DNA of 64,000 bases, taken from Bacteroidota bacterium. GTDB lineage: Bacteria; Bacteroidota; Ignavibacteria; Kryptoniales; JAKASW01. Below the pieces are notes generated by a model. That model saw nothing but the letters and a program-made list of their open reading frames with translations, searched no databases and was not told where the DNA came from. Below, piece by piece: positions 61,997 through 64,000 of this stretch; the first letter of the stretch is position 1, and each line of letters starts with the position of its first letter. The position numbers and the translations under genes were made by a program. The stretch spans positions 1-64,000 of the forward strand of contig JAMCQL010000034.1 in assembly GCA_023381615.1 (NCBI GenBank). The letters run 5' to 3'.

Positions 61997-64000
61997 TTAT
62001 TTGCTCGGAGAAACATAATACTCCGGCACATTCCAACCGGCAACTCTGAGAATTGGCGCTTTGCCATCCATATCTTGCTTCCAAAAATATCCTCGAATGG
62101 TTCTTTCTTCGCCGGGAAGAAGCGAGAAATAATTGTCATCCAAAAATATCGGCAAAATGGACTCCTCCTGTTTACCTTTTACCACGGCCAGAGAGATTTG
62201 AAATGCGAGATGAGAAGAAGAATTCTTGACATGAATATCAAAATACTCCCGCTTCGGGCGTTCCGTGAGATTCCACTTTGCCTGAATGTAAGTGTTGGGA
62301 AGAGCGTTCAGTTCCGTCAGGTCGGCATATTCCTTCTCAGGCGTAACATACCAGGTCGTTTTAGTTGTGTCGAGCATGTCCGGCTTCGTCGACAGGACAT
62401 AGAAATTCGTATTGACAAGTTTTTTATCGCGACTAAAAAGCTTCAGTTCAACAAAATATGTCTTGCTCAAATCGTTCAGCGAAGGAATCGCAATCAACTG
62501 TTCGCTGCGATTAGAATGGATGTCAAACATTTTCTTCTGCGCGAATTGTTCCGACATGTCAAAATTCAGAACTCGCACAGAAGCGGTCAGCTCTTTATGT
62601 ACCTTGAGAGTGTTGTTGACGACGTCAACTGCGTTCGTACCATAATTGTAAAGAATGTGAAGCGGCTCGCAAGCTTTGCGGGCGCCGTAGAATGCGCCAT
62701 TGGGCATCAAGTAGTAATCGAACAACTGCCACCACAACTTTGGCCATGCAGCATTGTACATCCATTGGATTATCCCCGTCGCGGTATATCGGTTCGTCTC
62801 AAAAGCCTCAAACATCGCTCTCATCCCTTCGTAGTTCAGGAACTGAGCTTTCCTTTCATAGTCATTTAAACTCACCGGCTTCCCCAAACGATTTTCCATC
62901 GCCTCATTATATCTTGTCAAATTATGAAACATCCCGCGGCTGCAATGATAATACCAATCGCTGCTAATAGGCCAGAGCGAATCAGCCGGCATCATCTTTC
63001 GCAGACTTTCAATCGGCGGCACTTGAGGCCCGGGACCTGTCTCTGTGTTAAATCCGAATGCGCCGCCGTTCTCCTTGTCCACATACCAATATGAAGGCGG
63101 GACATAGTCGTAAGGTCCATTCATCTTGACTCCCGTCGGACCGGAGATCTGGCTTGTGTGTCCTTTTGCCGAAGCCAGAGACGGCCTCGTTGAATCATAT
63201 TTAGAAAGTATCCGAAGATATTCTTTTTCAAGCTCCGGCCTCGGAAGTTTGTCACTCCCATACAACCAAAGGAAAATACTCGGATGGTTTCTTAACCATT
63301 TCACCTGATCTTTCCATGACTCAGCGGCTAACTTCATGTCCTCCGATGATTTTATTCCGCCGAACTCGTCCGCCTCCTTGCCGAACACATCCTGCCATTC
63401 CCATTGGGCACTCCAGCCAACCATGATAAGAATGCCCTTTTCATCGCACAGGTTATAAATGTCCTGACTCTCTCCCCAGAATCCTTCCATCCTGATCGTG
63501 TTGAGATTCATTTGCCGCGCATAGTTGATTTGCGCTTCCAAATTCTCGTGGGAATTATCGAGCAGCAGATGATCTGTCCAGCCGCCGCCGCGTATCAAAA
63601 TCTTTTCCCCATTCAACTTATAGCCGCGATATCCCTCGGGAGTAAAATATTCCGAAATTGTCCTGATACCGAACTTCAACTCTCTCGAATCAGACACAAG
63701 TTTCTTCGATCGAAATTCTAATTTAAGATCATACAATGACGGCTTGCCAAGGTCATGCGTCCACCACACTCGAGGGTTTCGGATGTTCAATTGCTTATAA
63801 TTCTCAGGAGTGAACTTCACAAACTTCTTTTCGTGTGCACCGAGAACTACACTCTTGTCAAACGTAATCGAACCCACCTTTCCAATCAGGACTCCGGAAA
63901 CAGCGTGCCCGGTATTGTTTTGAATCTCCGTAGAAATCTCAAGGTTCGCTTCCTTTAGAGTCACGGTGTCTAAGGTTGCCACGACGAAAGGAGAATTGAT
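61997..64000 (-). CDS. GH2 exo-beta-D-glucosaminidase-like glycoside hydrolase (5' end beyond window)
   Basis: At least 667 codons remain open to the window edge; the internal GTG at 63982 is not the true start. The sugar-binding N-terminal domain is missing, and the sequence begins in the immunoglobulin-like sandwich (SLYDLKLEF, FGIRTISEYFTPEGYRGYKLNGEKILIRGGGW). In the barrel, the acid/base position reads WLYGSDKLP with Asp rather than the Asn-Glu of most GH2 enzymes, and FNTETGPGP supplies the nucleophile Glu 70 residues later. This Asp/Glu pair with near-identical spacing is known from CsxA-type chitosan exo-glucosaminidases. Likely role: trimming glucosamine from chitosan-like oligomers; related mannosidase activity cannot be excluded. 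Confidence 0.82.
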   Translation of the reverse strand: MNSPFVVATLDTVTLKEANLEISTEIQNNTGHAVSGVLIGKVGSITFDKSVVLGAHEKKFVKFTPENYKQLNIRNPRVWWTHDLGKPSLYDLKLEFRSKKLVSDSRELKFGIRTISEYFTPEGYRGYKLNGEKILIRGGGWTDHLLLDNSHENLEAQINYARQMNLNTIRMEGFWGESQDIYNLCDEKGILIMVGWSAQWEWQDVFGKEADEFGGIKSSEDMKLAAESWKDQVKWLRNHPSIFLWLYGSDKLPRPELEKEYLRILSKYDSTRPSLASAKGHTSQISGPTGVKMNGPYDYVPPSYWYVDKENGGAFGFNTETGPGPQVPPIESLRKMMPADSLWPISSDWYYHCSRGMFHNLTRYNEAMENRLGKPVSLNDYERKAQFLNYEGMRAMFEAFETNRYTATGIIQWMYNAAWPKLWWQLFDYYLMPNGAFYGARKACEPLHILYNYGTNAVDVVNNTLKVHKELTASVRVLNFDMSEQFAQKKMFDIHSNRSEQLIAIPSLNDLSKTYFVELKLFSRDKKLVNTNFYVLSTKPDMLDTTKTTWYVTPEKEYADLTELNALPNTYIQAKWNLTERPKREYFDIHVKNSSSHLAFQISLAVVKGKQEESILPIFLDDNYFSLLPGEERTIRGYFWKQDMDGKAPILRVAGWNVPEYYVSPSK

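Overview
The window looks like a chromosomal segment of a Gram-negative bacterium of the Bacteroidota/Chlorobiota/Ignavibacteriota (FCB) group. The main evidence is a type IX secretion tail on a secreted repeat protein (QNYPNPFNPTT...), many outer-membrane beta-barrels with signal peptides ending in Gln, and a very high density of multiheme c-type cytochromes. An Ignavibacteria-like facultative anaerobe that respires extracellular acceptors is my best guess; the species is not identifiable from sequence alone.

Layout. (1) 1-14.4 kb: a T9SS-type secreted propeller protein and a branched-chain amino acid operon (ilvB-ilvN-ilvC-cimA-small ORF-leuA-leuC-leuD-leuB), bracketed by two almost identical 225-bp copies of a non-coding element with inverted ends. 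A near-consensus promoter, a 56-codon Leu/Ile-rich leader peptide and several mutually exclusive hairpins precede ilvB, which is the signature of translational attenuation. Isoleucine is presumably made through citramalate (cimA); ilvD is not in the cluster. (2) 14.4-32 kb, minus strand: an extracellular-electron-transfer-type cluster with four multiheme cytochromes (13, 12, 4 and 8 canonical CXXCH motifs), two NHL-propeller proteins, two outer-membrane barrel candidates, a TlpA-TPR protein, a sigma-54 activator, a single-domain response regulator, and two histidine kinases that each carry a CXXCH heme motif in the sensor domain. Sigma-54-like -24/-12 sites precede three of these genes. (3) 32-39.2 kb, plus strand: a tandem N-acetylmuramoyl-L-alanine amidase lipoprotein (second domain degenerate), SpmA/SpmB, an outer-membrane protein, a diheme cytochrome and a monoheme cytochrome-porin fusion. 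(4) 39.2-50 kb, minus strand: pyruvate kinase, a CobB sirtuin, penicillin acylase, several outer-membrane proteins and lipoproteins, and an amidohydrolase. (5) 50-60 kb, minus strand: a tightly packed run of split methionine synthase, recN, a type II restriction-modification pair, cysS and a glycosylasparaginase. (6) 60-64 kb: an amino acid permease and a GH2 exo-beta-glucosaminidase-like gene cut by the window end.

A second theme is short palindromic repeats. They crowd the intergenic gaps and also appear inside reading frames: 111 nt in the amidase and 84 nt in leuB, both in frame. No tRNA, rRNA, CRISPR array, integrase or transposase gene was recognised.
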